This document shows positions 9,566-18,614 of a stretch of 64,000 nt of DNA, piece after piece (position 1 is the stretch's first letter; each line of letters opens with the position of its first letter). The stretch comes from Deltaproteobacteria bacterium Ga0077539. Its GTDB lineage: Bacteria > Myxococcota_A > Polyangia > Polyangiales > Ga0077539. Below the pieces are notes generated by a model that searched no databases, had not been told where the DNA came from, and saw only the letters and a list, made by a program, of their open reading frames with translations. The stretch covers positions 124,001-188,000 of the forward strand of contig LNEO01000123.1 in assembly GCA_001465015.1 (NCBI GenBank). The letters run 5' to 3'. The position numbers and the translations under genes are program-made.

Positions 9566-10185
9566 GGTACACGTTTGCGCCGTCGAAGATCGTTTGTGTC
9601 GGTCGCAACTACCGCGCTCACGCCAAGGAGCTCGGCAACGAGGTCCCGGCGGAGCCGCTGTTGTTTCTCAAGCCGCCGAGCGCGGTGATCGGTCACGGCG
9701 AGTCGATCGTGTTGCCTCGTGAGAGCGCGCGCGTCGAGCACGAGGGAGAGCTCGCGGTCGTGATCGGACGGCGCGCGCGTCGCGTGCGCGTCGAGGATGC
9801 GCCGTCGATCATCGCGGGCTACGCCGTGGCAAACGACGTGACCGCGCGAGACCTTCAGCGCAAGGACGTGCAATTTACCAGGGGAAAGGGCTTCGATACC
9901 TTTTGTCCTCTCGGCCCAGAGCTCGTCGTCGAGCGGCCATCGCCTGACGCCGCGATCACCGTGAAGGTCAACGGCGCCTCGAGACAACACGGGCATCTCC
10001 GAGACATGGTGTTCTCGATCGACGTGCTCGTCGCGTTCATCTCCGACGTCATGACGCTCGAGCCTGGCGACGTGATCCTCACTGGGACGCCCGAGGGCGT
10101 CGGACCACTGAGTCCTGGGGACACCGTCGAAGTCTCGATCGACTCCGTGGGAACGCTCGTGAACACAGTGCGCGCCGAAGGCTGA
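9562..10185 (+). CDS. Fumarylacetoacetate hydrolase family protein
   Basis: 207 residues from TTG 9562. The compact FAH fold is easily recognised: KIVCVGRNYRAHAKEL near the N-terminus, metal-site acidic residues in VEHEGELAVVIG, then YAVANDVTARDLQ and GDVILTGTPEGVG. Members are Mg/Mn-dependent hydrolases, decarboxylases or isomerases acting on 2,4-diketo or oxaloacetate-like substrates. This short single-domain type is typical of acylpyruvate hydrolase/oxaloacetate tautomerase-like proteins; the exact substrate cannot be told. It is translationally coupled to a lipoprotein gene, an odd partnership for a cytosolic metabolic enzyme that may only reflect shared expression. Confidence 0.9.
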   Translation: MRYTFAPSKIVCVGRNYRAHAKELGNEVPAEPLLFLKPPSAVIGHGESIVLPRESARVEHEGELAVVIGRRARRVRVEDAPSIIAGYAVANDVTARDLQRKDVQFTRGKGFDTFCPLGPELVVERPSPDAAITVKVNGASRQHGHLRDMVFSIDVLVAFISDVMTLEPGDVILTGTPEGVGPLSPGDTVEVSIDSVGTLVNTVRAEG

Positions 10186-10242
10186 CTCCTCCTGATCGGT
10201 GCCCACTCGCGCGTCCGCTGAACCTGTGGCAACACAAAGGCC

Positions 10243-10602
10243 ATGAGCGAAGAAGACACGGGCCAGGATTCCGGTGAGAAGAACCCGTTCGAGCAGAGCG
10301 AAGCGCCGCGAGCAGAACCATCGGCGACCGAAGAGCTGAAGGCAGGCCTCGGTCACCTCTTCAACGCGGCGAAGAAGGTGGCGCGCGCCGCGGAGCCGCT
10401 CGCGAACCACGCCGCGAAAAACGTCGGTAGCACCTTCGACAGCCTCGAAAAGGCTGGCGAACAGGTCGCCGCCGACGTCGGCCGAGAGGTGGCGTCCATC
10501 GCTGGCAAGCTCGCCGAGAAGCTGCGCGCCGTCGCCGACCGCGCCGATCCGTCTTCTTCGCACCCCGGCTCGGACAACGACCCCTCCCGCGGCGATCGTT
10601 GA
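10243..10602 (+). CDS. Small acidic helical protein of unknown function
   Basis: 119 residues. A charged, disordered-looking N-terminus (about 1-30) and C-terminus (about 100-119) flank amphipathic helices (about 31-97) rich in Ala, Lys and Glu (LKAGLGHLFNAAKKVARAAE, then AGEQVAADVGREVASIAGKL). The pattern is reminiscent of LEA-like or membrane-surface-binding helical proteins, but no family is assigned. There is no signal peptide. It ends 13 bases before the convergent stress-protein gene. Codon use matches its neighbours. Confidence 0.6.
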   Translation: MSEEDTGQDSGEKNPFEQSEAPRAEPSATEELKAGLGHLFNAAKKVARAAEPLANHAAKNVGSTFDSLEKAGEQVAADVGREVASIAGKLAEKLRAVADRADPSSSHPGSDNDPSRGDR

Positions 10603-10615
10603 CGCTTCCGAGCGA

Positions 10616-11062
10616 TCAGCTGTCCTTCAACAAGTCCTGCCGGACGATGAGGACCGGCGCAGGGCATCGACGCATGACCTCGTCTGCGACCGAGCCGAGC
10701 AGCACCGCGGTGACGCCAGTGGGCGCGCTCGTGCCCACCACCACGAGTCGAGCGCTCACGTCGGCAGCGTACGCGGCGATCTCCTCAGCGATGGTCCCGG
10801 ACAGGACTCGGCGCGTGGTCGTGTCGACGTCGATCCCCTGGCGCACGCAAAACGCCTCGAGCGCGCCGCGCAGCTCGCCCTCTTGCCGCGCGCGGACGCT
10901 CTCCCGAGCCATCATCGCCGCGTCCCCGGTCAGGCCCGACATCGGCTCGAGCGCGTAGACCACATGAAGTGGCGCCTTGGTTTCTTCGGCGAGCGCTCGC
11001 GCGACCTTCGCGGCAGACTCTGAGACTTTCGAAAGACACGTCGCCAGTACAATCGGACCCAT
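10616..11062 (-). CDS. Universal stress protein (UspA family), degenerate nucleotide motif
   Basis: 148 residues from ATG 11062 (MGPIVLATCLS). An in-frame GTG upstream at 11107 adds 15 non-family residues and was not used. The Usp fold is seen from the first beta strand (IVLATCLS), VVYALEP, and the C-terminal RLVVVGTSAPTG...LLGSVADEVMRRCPAPVLIV. The ATP-binding pattern G-2X-G-9X-G(S/T) is altered: the second glycine is alanine (GTSAPTG instead of G.HG..G), so this copy may not bind ATP. It is divergent from a second, intact Usp gene starting 77 bases away, which suggests a shared control region and possibly a hetero-pair. Confidence 0.85.
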   Translation of the reverse strand: MGPIVLATCLSKVSESAAKVARALAEETKAPLHVVYALEPMSGLTGDAAMMARESVRARQEGELRGALEAFCVRQGIDVDTTTRRVLSGTIAEEIAAYAADVSARLVVVGTSAPTGVTAVLLGSVADEVMRRCPAPVLIVRQDLLKDS

Positions 11063-11123
11063 GGCGCGAAGTCTACCGCACCGCGAACCGAATGGTTGGT
11101 GGTACAACGCGCCTCAGTCGATC

Positions 11124-11130
11124 GAAGGAG
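11124..11130 (+). promoter_or_regulatory. Shine-Dalgarno sequence deciding GTG start of second Usp
   Basis: GAAGGAG lies eight bases before GTG 11139. It identifies that GTG as the start, in preference to the much longer open frame that would run back through the divergent stress-protein gene. Confidence 0.65.
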
Positions 11131-11138
11131 ACACTGCC

Positions 11139-11552
11139 GTGTTCAAGAAGCTCATCTGCGCCATGGATTTCAGCCCGCTGAGCCTGAAGGCCGCCGCCGC
11201 CGCGGCCGACCTCGCTCGCTCATTGTCCGCCAAGCTCATTCTGGTGCACGTGATCACTCCGGGCGCCGAGTACGGCAACCTCGGGCTTCCCAAGGACAAC
11301 CTTCGTCCGGCGCTCGAAAATAAGCTCCGTGAAGTTTGCGCGTCGCTCGGCGAGGGCGTGGACTGGGGTGTCGTCGACGGCGACCCGGCCATCGAGCTCG
11401 TCACGTTCGCCCACCGATGGAGCGGCGACTTGATCGCCATCGGGAGCCACGGTCGAACGGGGCTGGGTCGAGTGCTGCTCGGCTCGGTGACGTCTCACCT
11501 CGTGCGCAACGCGAAGGTCCCCGTCCTCGTCGTCGGCCCCGAAAACGCCTGA
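11139..11552 (+). CDS. Universal stress protein (UspA family)
   Basis: 137 residues from GTG 11139 (MFKKLICAMDFSPLSLKA). It is a single Usp domain with the conserved opening KKLICAMDFS and the intact ATP-binding signature GSHGRTGLGRVLLGSVTSHLV near the C-terminus, then NAKVPVLVV. Such proteins bind ATP and take part in stress, starvation or redox responses as small cytosolic dimers. It is transcribed divergently from the degenerate paralogue at 10616-11062. The next gene is the convergent sigma-54 regulator; no link between the two is shown by the sequence. Confidence 0.92.
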   Translation: MFKKLICAMDFSPLSLKAAAAAADLARSLSAKLILVHVITPGAEYGNLGLPKDNLRPALENKLREVCASLGEGVDWGVVDGDPAIELVTFAHRWSGDLIAIGSHGRTGLGRVLLGSVTSHLVRNAKVPVLVVGPENA

Positions 11553-11597
11553 CGAGCTTCGTCTATTGCCGGGGGTGGGGAAATCGAAGGCTTCGCT

Positions 11598-13007
<1,410 letters not shown>

Positions 13008-13092
13008 CTAAAACCTCGCGGTGGGCTTTTGCTACCACAGTCTCGCGCGCCGCACTCGCCGCCCGTGCGACTGGTATGTCAGAGTCCTCGGT

Positions 13093-13314
13093 ATGGCAGA
13101 GGAGCAACCAGCGGAACCTCCCTCGAGCGGCAAGGTCGACGAGTCCGAGCTCGAACCCGTCACGCGCGACGGCCGCTTCATCAGTCGACTGATCCTTGCG
13201 CTCATCGTCGGGGCGATGCTCGCGATCGTCGTCGGCGCTTATATTCGCGGCGCCGCGGCCAATTGCGGCTCCAGCATCGTTCGCCCCGGCTCGACCGTGA
13301 TTCCGCCGCACTGA
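13093..13314 (+). CDS. Small single-pass membrane protein
   Basis: 73 residues from ATG 13093. An acidic cytoplasmic N-terminus (about 1-28) precedes one transmembrane helix (about 31-52: LILALIVGAMLAIVVGAYI) and a short tail containing one Cys (ANCGSS). The longer open frame from 13021 starts in the divergent promoter region of the NtrC-type gene and lacks support. No family was recognised. It ends eight bases before the convergent gene for a secreted HEVGH protein. Confidence 0.5.
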   Translation: MAEEQPAEPPSSGKVDESELEPVTRDGRFISRLILALIVGAMLAIVVGAYIRGAAANCGSSIVRPGSTVIPPH

Positions 13315-13322
13315 ACCGTCGA

Positions 13323-15392
13323 TCACTCGATCGAGAGCTCGAACTCCGCGGCCCGAGCGCGGACGGCGGCCGGGCGAGCCGAAGCGGCGACGCTCGGGGC
13401 TGCGGGCGGTCGCGGGTAGACCGGACGCGTCGGCCATCGTCGAAACTCTTGCGCCCTCGCGCTCGGACGAGCCTCGTCGAACCGCTGCAACAGCGAGGGT
13501 GTCGCCGTCGGTCCGCTCTCTTCGCGAACGCGCGCGCACTCTTCGCTCGTCAGGCGCTTGGGGCCGTTGACGGCCGCGAGCGAAGCATCGGCGTCCATCA
13601 GCAGCCACGGGCGATCGGGCCCGAGATTGTCTGGGTGCCACGGCTGGTCGAGCACGATGTGTCCGACCTCGTGAGACTGCGTCCACGCCTCGCGCTGCGC
13701 GCTCAGCCCGGTGCGATCGACGAAGAGCGCGTTGACGATCGCGCCGCCGTCGCCTTCGACGAACGCCTCGCCGATCCGCGTTCCTCGCGTGAATCGATTG
13801 ATGATCAACAGGTCGATCGTCGTCGGGTCGTCGTCGACGAGGGCCTTCAAGAGCGTCCGCTCTTCGAGCGTGCCGCTCGCGGAGTTCATGTTTTGAAACT
13901 CTTCGACCCCGTCGCGAAGGTCCACGGTCCCGAGCTGAATTCGCTGCCGTCGATCCGTCGAGAGCGGCGTGTTCGTGAGCTGCTCGAAGGCGAGCCAGCG
14001 GCCCTGCCCGTCGCTCACCATGACGTCAGCGCTGCCGAGCGCGGCGTAGTCCGTCCGTCGATTCGCCGTCACGCGCGCGTTGAGCCCCGCCCGTTGAATC
14101 GCCCGGCCGATCGCCTCGGCCGTCTCGAGCGGCGTCGAGCCGCGTCGCACCGCAACAGGCCCGATGCTTCGCGCTCCGACGCGAAACGCGACGTCCCCTC
14201 CCCCCGCGCGCAGCCCGTCATCGTCGGACACCGAGAGCAGCGTATTTCGCGGCGGATCGGCGATCAGCACCGGATAGCTCGCCGGCACCCCGAACGTGAT
14301 CGCGCACTGCAAATAGATCTCGTTGGAGATCTGCACCTGCTCTCGGAGCAGCGCCGCTGCGCCGTCGTCGTCGTTGCCGATCACCGGACGACCTCCGGGC
14401 GTCGCGCGAAGCGTAACCAGCCTCCACCGCGCTCTGCGCGCAGCGAGGGGTCCGTCCTCGTTTCCCGGTCTACCGACGCGCAAATCGAAGGACGCCTCCC
14501 CGGCGACTCCGGGGCGACGATAGCTTGCGCGCAGCCGATCGCGCAGCGCGACGAGCAACGTCTGGCCCTGCACGCCAGGCGCGTTGAGGTCCATCGAGTC
14601 GCCAACGAGGCGAACGAACCGTGATCGCAGCGGCCCCCGCTCGCCGTCCCTGATCAGCGGGAGCGTCGCGAGCACGCTGCGCCGCGAGCCTGCGGCGACC
14701 ATTCCCGCGCTGTGCACGACGATCGACTCGAGCCGCGCGCTCGGCGCGATCGGCGCGCCTACGTCGAACAGCTCGACGCGCACGTCGTCGCGGTCTCCCG
14801 AGCGTGATGACCACTGGAGCGAGCGCGGCAACGTCTCGTCGTTGGTGATCGATCGCGCGAGGCTCGCGGCGTCGCGATGCGGCCAACGGATCTCGTTCTG
14901 GCCGTCGAGCACCGTGACCGCCGCGACGGTGAGCGTGACGGCCGTCGCCACCGAGCCCGACAAGAACACCACGCGCGTGTCGTCCGCGCGCTCGGACACC
15001 GCCGTTCCGACGAGGCGAACCGTGTGCCTCTGCGCGGGACCGAACTCTGCGCGCTCGACCAGCGCCCCATACGAATCGACGACGCGCACACCTCCACGCA
15101 CTTCGACGCGGAGCGGTCCTCTGGCGTCGAGATCGATGCTCACCGCCGCCTGATCGTCGTCCCGCGCGACCGACGAAACGACCGACGCGAGCCCATCCGG
15201 AACGCCATCGTCGTCGTCGTCATCGAGGTTCAGCCCGATGAGCGCGCGCGGCGGATTGGACTCGCCCGTCGGCCAACGCAGTGAAATCGCAGTGACTTGC
15301 GCGCTCGCAGCGCTCGGGATCGCCGCTGCACAGAGCCCGGTCGCGAGCGACGCCGCGACGATCGCCCAGCCCGGTACGAACCTTGAAGGCAT
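13323..15392 (-). CDS. Secreted putative zinc metallopeptidase with HEVGH motif
   Basis: 689 residues from ATG 15392, where a signal peptide (ending near SAASAQ) begins; the longer open frame was trimmed. The N-terminal half is beta-rich without a recognised family, and an acidic run of six Asp follows an early strand (about residue 55). Near residue 574 is HEVGH followed by a further His seven residues after the motif and then LLMD, a layout like an HExxH zinc peptidase with third ligand and Met-turn. Hydrophobic residues flank the motif as in zincins. A short proline-rich tail follows. Substrate and exact clan are unknown. It stands alone between convergent and divergent neighbours. Confidence 0.6.
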   Translation of the reverse strand: MPSRFVPGWAIVAASLATGLCAAAIPSAASAQVTAISLRWPTGESNPPRALIGLNLDDDDDDGVPDGLASVVSSVARDDDQAAVSIDLDARGPLRVEVRGGVRVVDSYGALVERAEFGPAQRHTVRLVGTAVSERADDTRVVFLSGSVATAVTLTVAAVTVLDGQNEIRWPHRDAASLARSITNDETLPRSLQWSSRSGDRDDVRVELFDVGAPIAPSARLESIVVHSAGMVAAGSRRSVLATLPLIRDGERGPLRSRFVRLVGDSMDLNAPGVQGQTLLVALRDRLRASYRRPGVAGEASFDLRVGRPGNEDGPLAARRARWRLVTLRATPGGRPVIGNDDDGAAALLREQVQISNEIYLQCAITFGVPASYPVLIADPPRNTLLSVSDDDGLRAGGGDVAFRVGARSIGPVAVRRGSTPLETAEAIGRAIQRAGLNARVTANRRTDYAALGSADVMVSDGQGRWLAFEQLTNTPLSTDRRQRIQLGTVDLRDGVEEFQNMNSASGTLEERTLLKALVDDDPTTIDLLIINRFTRGTRIGEAFVEGDGGAIVNALFVDRTGLSAQREAWTQSHEVGHIVLDQPWHPDNLGPDRPWLLMDADASLAAVNGPKRLTSEECARVREESGPTATPSLLQRFDEARPSARAQEFRRWPTRPVYPRPPAAPSVAASARPAAVRARAAEFELSIE

Positions 15393-15494
15393 TCTCGAGC
15401 CCCAGACGGTAGCGCAGTGCCGCGCCTCGCTTCGGTGATTTTTCTGCGAGCCCGCCAAGAACCAATCCCCTCCTCGAGCGTCTACCATCCTTCG

Positions 15495-16292
15495 ATGGCG
15501 TACCGCGAAGACCGACCCGCGCTCGAGGCCCGAAAGTCCGAACTCGAAGCTCGTCTCGCCAGCGTTCGCGAGCAGCTCGGCGCGAACCAAGGGCTCGAAG
15601 CCGAACTGCTCGAGACCATTCGCCAGCTCGAAGACACCTACGCCAGCCTCAACACGGCGGGCGCGCCATCCCGCCGGTCGCTGCCGCTCATTCAGCGCAT
15701 CCACGTCGCGTCACCCTGCAACGTCCCATGGGACTCGATGGAGGGAGACGGTCGCGCGAGGCACTGCGCGAGCTGCGACACAACCGTGTTCGACCTCTCG
15801 TCCATGACGCGCGAGCAGGCCGAAGCGCTGCTCATCGAGAAGAACGGAAAGCTCTGCGTCACGTACTTTCGCCGCGCCGACGGCACGATCCTCACCGCTG
15901 ATTGCGAGGTCGGCGTCGCCAAGAAGAAGAAGGCGCGCCGCGCCGCAGCGGTCGTGGTCGCGGCGTTGAGCGCGCCGATCGCCGCAACGATCGCGGCGGT
16001 CGGAGTCTTCCGCGATTCACACGAGGACTCGACGGGCGGCGACGCTACGCCAAAGACGCGAGTCATCTCGACACATTCCCCTACCCCGACGCTGCCCGTC
16101 CAGAGCACGCCCGTCGTCGCCGACCCGCCGGCGACGCCGACCACCCCGAACGTCCAACCGATCCGACATCGATTGATGGGTCGACCCTCGATCCGAGACA
16201 CACACAATCAACATCAGTCGTCGACCGCTCCCGCGGATCCACCCCATCGAACGAATCGCAGCCGGATGTTGGGTCAACTCGGCTGGAAGTAA
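15495..16292 (+). CDS. Cysteine-motif membrane protein, copy 1 of tandem pair
   Basis: 265 residues from ATG 15495. An N-terminal coiled coil of about 50 residues is rich in Glu, Arg and Leu. A conserved module at about 72-140 has Cys75 (SPCNVPWDSM), Cys91 and Cys94 (HCASC), Cys121 (KLC) and Cys137 (DGTILTADC). A KKKK stretch and one transmembrane helix (about 150-172) follow, then a Pro/Thr/His-rich tail. The cysteine module recalls the PC..W..M...C..C.. unit at the N-terminus of some Bacteroidota TonB-like proteins (comparison from memory). Metal or FeS binding is possible but unproven. The next gene is a clear duplicate. Confidence 0.7.
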   Translation: MAYREDRPALEARKSELEARLASVREQLGANQGLEAELLETIRQLEDTYASLNTAGAPSRRSLPLIQRIHVASPCNVPWDSMEGDGRARHCASCDTTVFDLSSMTREQAEALLIEKNGKLCVTYFRRADGTILTADCEVGVAKKKKARRAAAVVVAALSAPIAATIAAVGVFRDSHEDSTGGDATPKTRVISTHSPTPTLPVQSTPVVADPPATPTTPNVQPIRHRLMGRPSIRDTHNQHQSSTAPADPPHRTNRSRMLGQLGWK

Positions 16293-16316
16293 CGACGAGC
16301 CTCGAGGAAAAACACC

Positions 16317-17048
16317 ATGACCTACCGAAGCCCCGACGACGCGCTCGCAGAACGCAAGGCAGAACTCGAAGCGCGGCTCTCCGAGCTCCGCGCGAAGCAG
16401 AAAGAGCACGCGAAGCTCGCTCAGGACGCGACCGAGATCGTCAAGGAGCTCGAAGAGACGTACGCGCGGCTCAACACGGCGGGCGCGTCGAAGGGCGCTC
16501 GTCGATCCCTGCCGCTCTTGCAGCGGTTGTATGTCGCGTCGCCCTGCAACGTTCCGTGGGAGTCGATGCGTGGCGACGATCATGTGCGCCACTGCGCGAG
16601 CTGCGACAAAGAGGTGTTCGATCTCTCGTCGTTGACACGCGAGCAGGCCGAAGCGTTGCTCGTCGAGAAGAACGGAAAGCTCTGCGCCCAATACTACCGC
16701 CGCGATGACGGCACGATCCTCACGGCCGACTGCGAGGTCGGCGTCGCCAAGAAGAAGAAGGCGCGGCGCAAGGCAGCGGTGATCGCGGGAGCCTTCGCAG
16801 CGGCGGCAGCGGGCGCGGTCGCGGGAGCCTTCGCCATGCGCAACGACAGTGCTGGCGAGGTCGAGCAAGGCTGCGAGCAGAGCGCGCACTCGAGCGGAGC
16901 GCAGCAGCTCGGCGTCACCGCGACGCCGACCGCACAACCAGCCCGTCCTCCGTCCCACGAAATGATGCGCGGCGATGTGGCCTTCGAGCCGAGCGAAGCG
17001 CCGCCGGTCGAGCACCGCATCGTCCGAGGCGCTGTTCGTCGAAGGTGA
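16317..17048 (+). CDS. Cysteine-motif membrane protein, copy 2 of tandem pair
   Basis: 243 residues. Same architecture as the upstream gene: coiled coil (about 8-50), cysteine module with Cys77, Cys93, Cys96, Cys123 and Cys139, KKKK then a transmembrane helix (about 150-173), and a divergent tail ending in Arg. The core is nearly identical to copy 1 (SLTREQAEALL.EKNGKLC; DGTILTADCEVGVAKKKKAR), and DNA identity is visible across the same segment, so this is a tandem duplication. The coiled coils and periplasmic tails have diverged, which suggests different partners. Only 24 bases separate it from copy 1. The family function is not known to me. Confidence 0.7.
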   Translation: MTYRSPDDALAERKAELEARLSELRAKQKEHAKLAQDATEIVKELEETYARLNTAGASKGARRSLPLLQRLYVASPCNVPWESMRGDDHVRHCASCDKEVFDLSSLTREQAEALLVEKNGKLCAQYYRRDDGTILTADCEVGVAKKKKARRKAAVIAGAFAAAAAGAVAGAFAMRNDSAGEVEQGCEQSAHSSGAQQLGVTATPTAQPARPPSHEMMRGDVAFEPSEAPPVEHRIVRGAVRRR

Positions 17049-17082
17049 CTTGCGGGCTTCCCTTCGGCGGGGGTCGTGCGTA

Positions 17083-17506
17083 GAGTCCGGCCTCGCGACG
17101 TCGGGGGAGACGGATGCTCGCCGGGTGCGCAATCACCGGGAGGAAAGTCCGAGCTCCACAAGGACCGAAGGGTGCTGGCTAACGGCCAGTGGGCGAAAGC
17201 CCGAGGAAAGTGCAACAGAGAACAGACCAGCCCGGCGCCCGCAAGGGCCTCGGACGGTGCAGTGAAACGGTGCGGTAAGAGCGCACCGCGCTGGCGGTGA
17301 CGTCAGCGGTCCGGCAAACCCCACCCGGAGCAAGATCGAACAGGGAGTCATCCTCGTGAGAGGTCGGAGCGTCGGTCCGCTTCGTGTGCTCCCGGGTAAT
17401 AGATCGCTGGAGCCCATCGGCAACGATTTTGGGCCTAGAGGAATGAGCATCCCCCTGCGAAAGGGCGACCAATCGCGGGAACAGAACTCGGCTTACAGGC
17501 TTCCTC
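17083..17506 (+). ncRNA. rnpB: RNase P RNA, bacterial class A
   Basis: The catalytic RNA that matures tRNA 5' ends. Universally conserved blocks are in the right order: GAGGAAAGTCC near 17140 (P4 5' strand), ACAGAGAACAGACC near 17215-17228, GGTAAGAGCGCACCG near 17273, GGCAAACCCC near 17312, GGAGCAAGATCGAA near 17327, GAGGAATGAGC near 17439, and ACAGAACTCGGCTTACAG near 17481-17498 (P4 3' strand). The ends were set by a weak pairing of GAGTCCGGCCT with AGGCTTCCTC (P1) and are good to about ten bases. The 3' end overlaps the tail of the convergent LysR gene by about 14 bases. Confidence 0.95.
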
Positions 17507-18443
17507 GGCGTCGCGTTATTTTCGTTGTTCGTCCGCGTTGCGACTGGGGGTGTGCCTCGTCGCTCGCGGCGCGCTCGAGCAGAGCGCTCGCGAGTCGCTC
17601 GGTCGCTGGCGACGGGTTCGTTGTCGTCACGAGCTTGTACGTCACCGATCCGAGCTCGGGGATCGGCCGCGAGACTGCGCCCTTCGGCAGCGCACAGACG
17701 CCATTGGCGATCGCGACACCGACGCCCATCGCGGCAAACGCGAGCATGAGGGGCCATCCGTCCGCCTCGATCGGCGGCTCGCGCGACGATGCGCGACCAG
17801 CGCTCGAAATCGCCCGCGTCACGATCGAGCGGTGGCTCTGACCATCCGGCGCGAGGACGAGCCTCTCGCCGCTCAAGTCCGCGAGCGAGACGCGCGCCTT
17901 GGCGGCGAGCGGATGTCGACGAGACATCACCGCGCACACCGGCGCTCGCACGAGCTCTGTCGCTCGAAGCCCACGGGGAACGACGTCGAGCACCGCGACA
18001 CCCACGTGCGCTCGCCCTTCGAGCACGGCGGCCACGCACGCAGGGCCCCCCAAGGTCAGAAGCTCTAGCGTCACGCCGGAGCGACGCACGAACGCTTCGA
18101 TCGACCGCGACAGCACGTAGAGATACGCGCCCTCCCCTGCGGCCAGCGTGACGCGATCCTGCGCGACCGATCCGCGAAGCGAAGCGAGAAACTCCCCGGA
18201 TCGATCGAGCGTCCTGCGCGCGAACTCCGCGACCCGCGCGCCGTCTTCTGTGAGTTCGAGCGCGCGACCATCGCGACGATAGAGCGCGACGCCGAGCTGA
18301 TCCGAGAGCTTCTGCACGCGCTCGTGCAGCGCCGGCTGAGAGAGCGCGCAGCGGCGCGCGGCGCGGGTGAAGTTCTTCTCGTCGGCGAAGGCGACAAAGG
18401 CTCGGAGCAGCTCTCCGTCTAGTATCGGCGATGGCGATAGCAT
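17493..18443 (-). CDS. LysR-family transcriptional regulator
   Basis: 316 residues from ATG 18443; a TTG at 18449 is an alternative. The N-terminal winged HTH is typical (LLRAFVAFADEKNFTRAARR, then CALSQPALHERVQKLSDQLG). The effector-binding periplasmic-protein-like domain covers about 90-290 and ends in an Arg-rich tail. Members act as tetramers and usually control a divergent gene, here the ferritin-like gene whose start is 172 bases away. A perfect inverted repeat with T-N11-A spacing lies between them. The last codons overlap the 3' end of rnpB on the other strand. The inducer cannot be inferred. Confidence 0.92.
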   Translation of the reverse strand: MLSPSPILDGELLRAFVAFADEKNFTRAARRCALSQPALHERVQKLSDQLGVALYRRDGRALELTEDGARVAEFARRTLDRSGEFLASLRGSVAQDRVTLAAGEGAYLYVLSRSIEAFVRRSGVTLELLTLGGPACVAAVLEGRAHVGVAVLDVVPRGLRATELVRAPVCAVMSRRHPLAAKARVSLADLSGERLVLAPDGQSHRSIVTRAISSAGRASSREPPIEADGWPLMLAFAAMGVGVAIANGVCALPKGAVSRPIPELGSVTYKLVTTTNPSPATERLASALLERAASDEAHPQSQRGRTTKITRRRGSL

Positions 18444-18533
18444 ATCCAATCATACGAGTTCTCTCCGATAGTCCAAGGCGCCAGACTCCTCCTCGAAGCC
18501 GACGGTTGAAAGAGGACACGCAACGAGCATCTC

Positions 18534-18549
18534 CTTGGAGATATCCAAG
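18534..18549. promoter_or_regulatory. Candidate LysR box between lysR-type gene and ferritin-like gene
   Basis: CTTGGAGATATCCAAG has perfect six-base arms around GATA and fits the T-N11-A rule of LysR regulators. It lies 66 bases before the ferritin-like start. Part of it, ATATCCAA, recurs at 18442-18449 over the LysR start codon, where binding could autorepress. Confidence 0.5.
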
Positions 18550-18614
18550 AACACTCGGCCCGCGCGTCGCCAACCGGAGGCGAAGTTGCTGGATCCAAAC
18601 GAGAGGTTGAAGCG

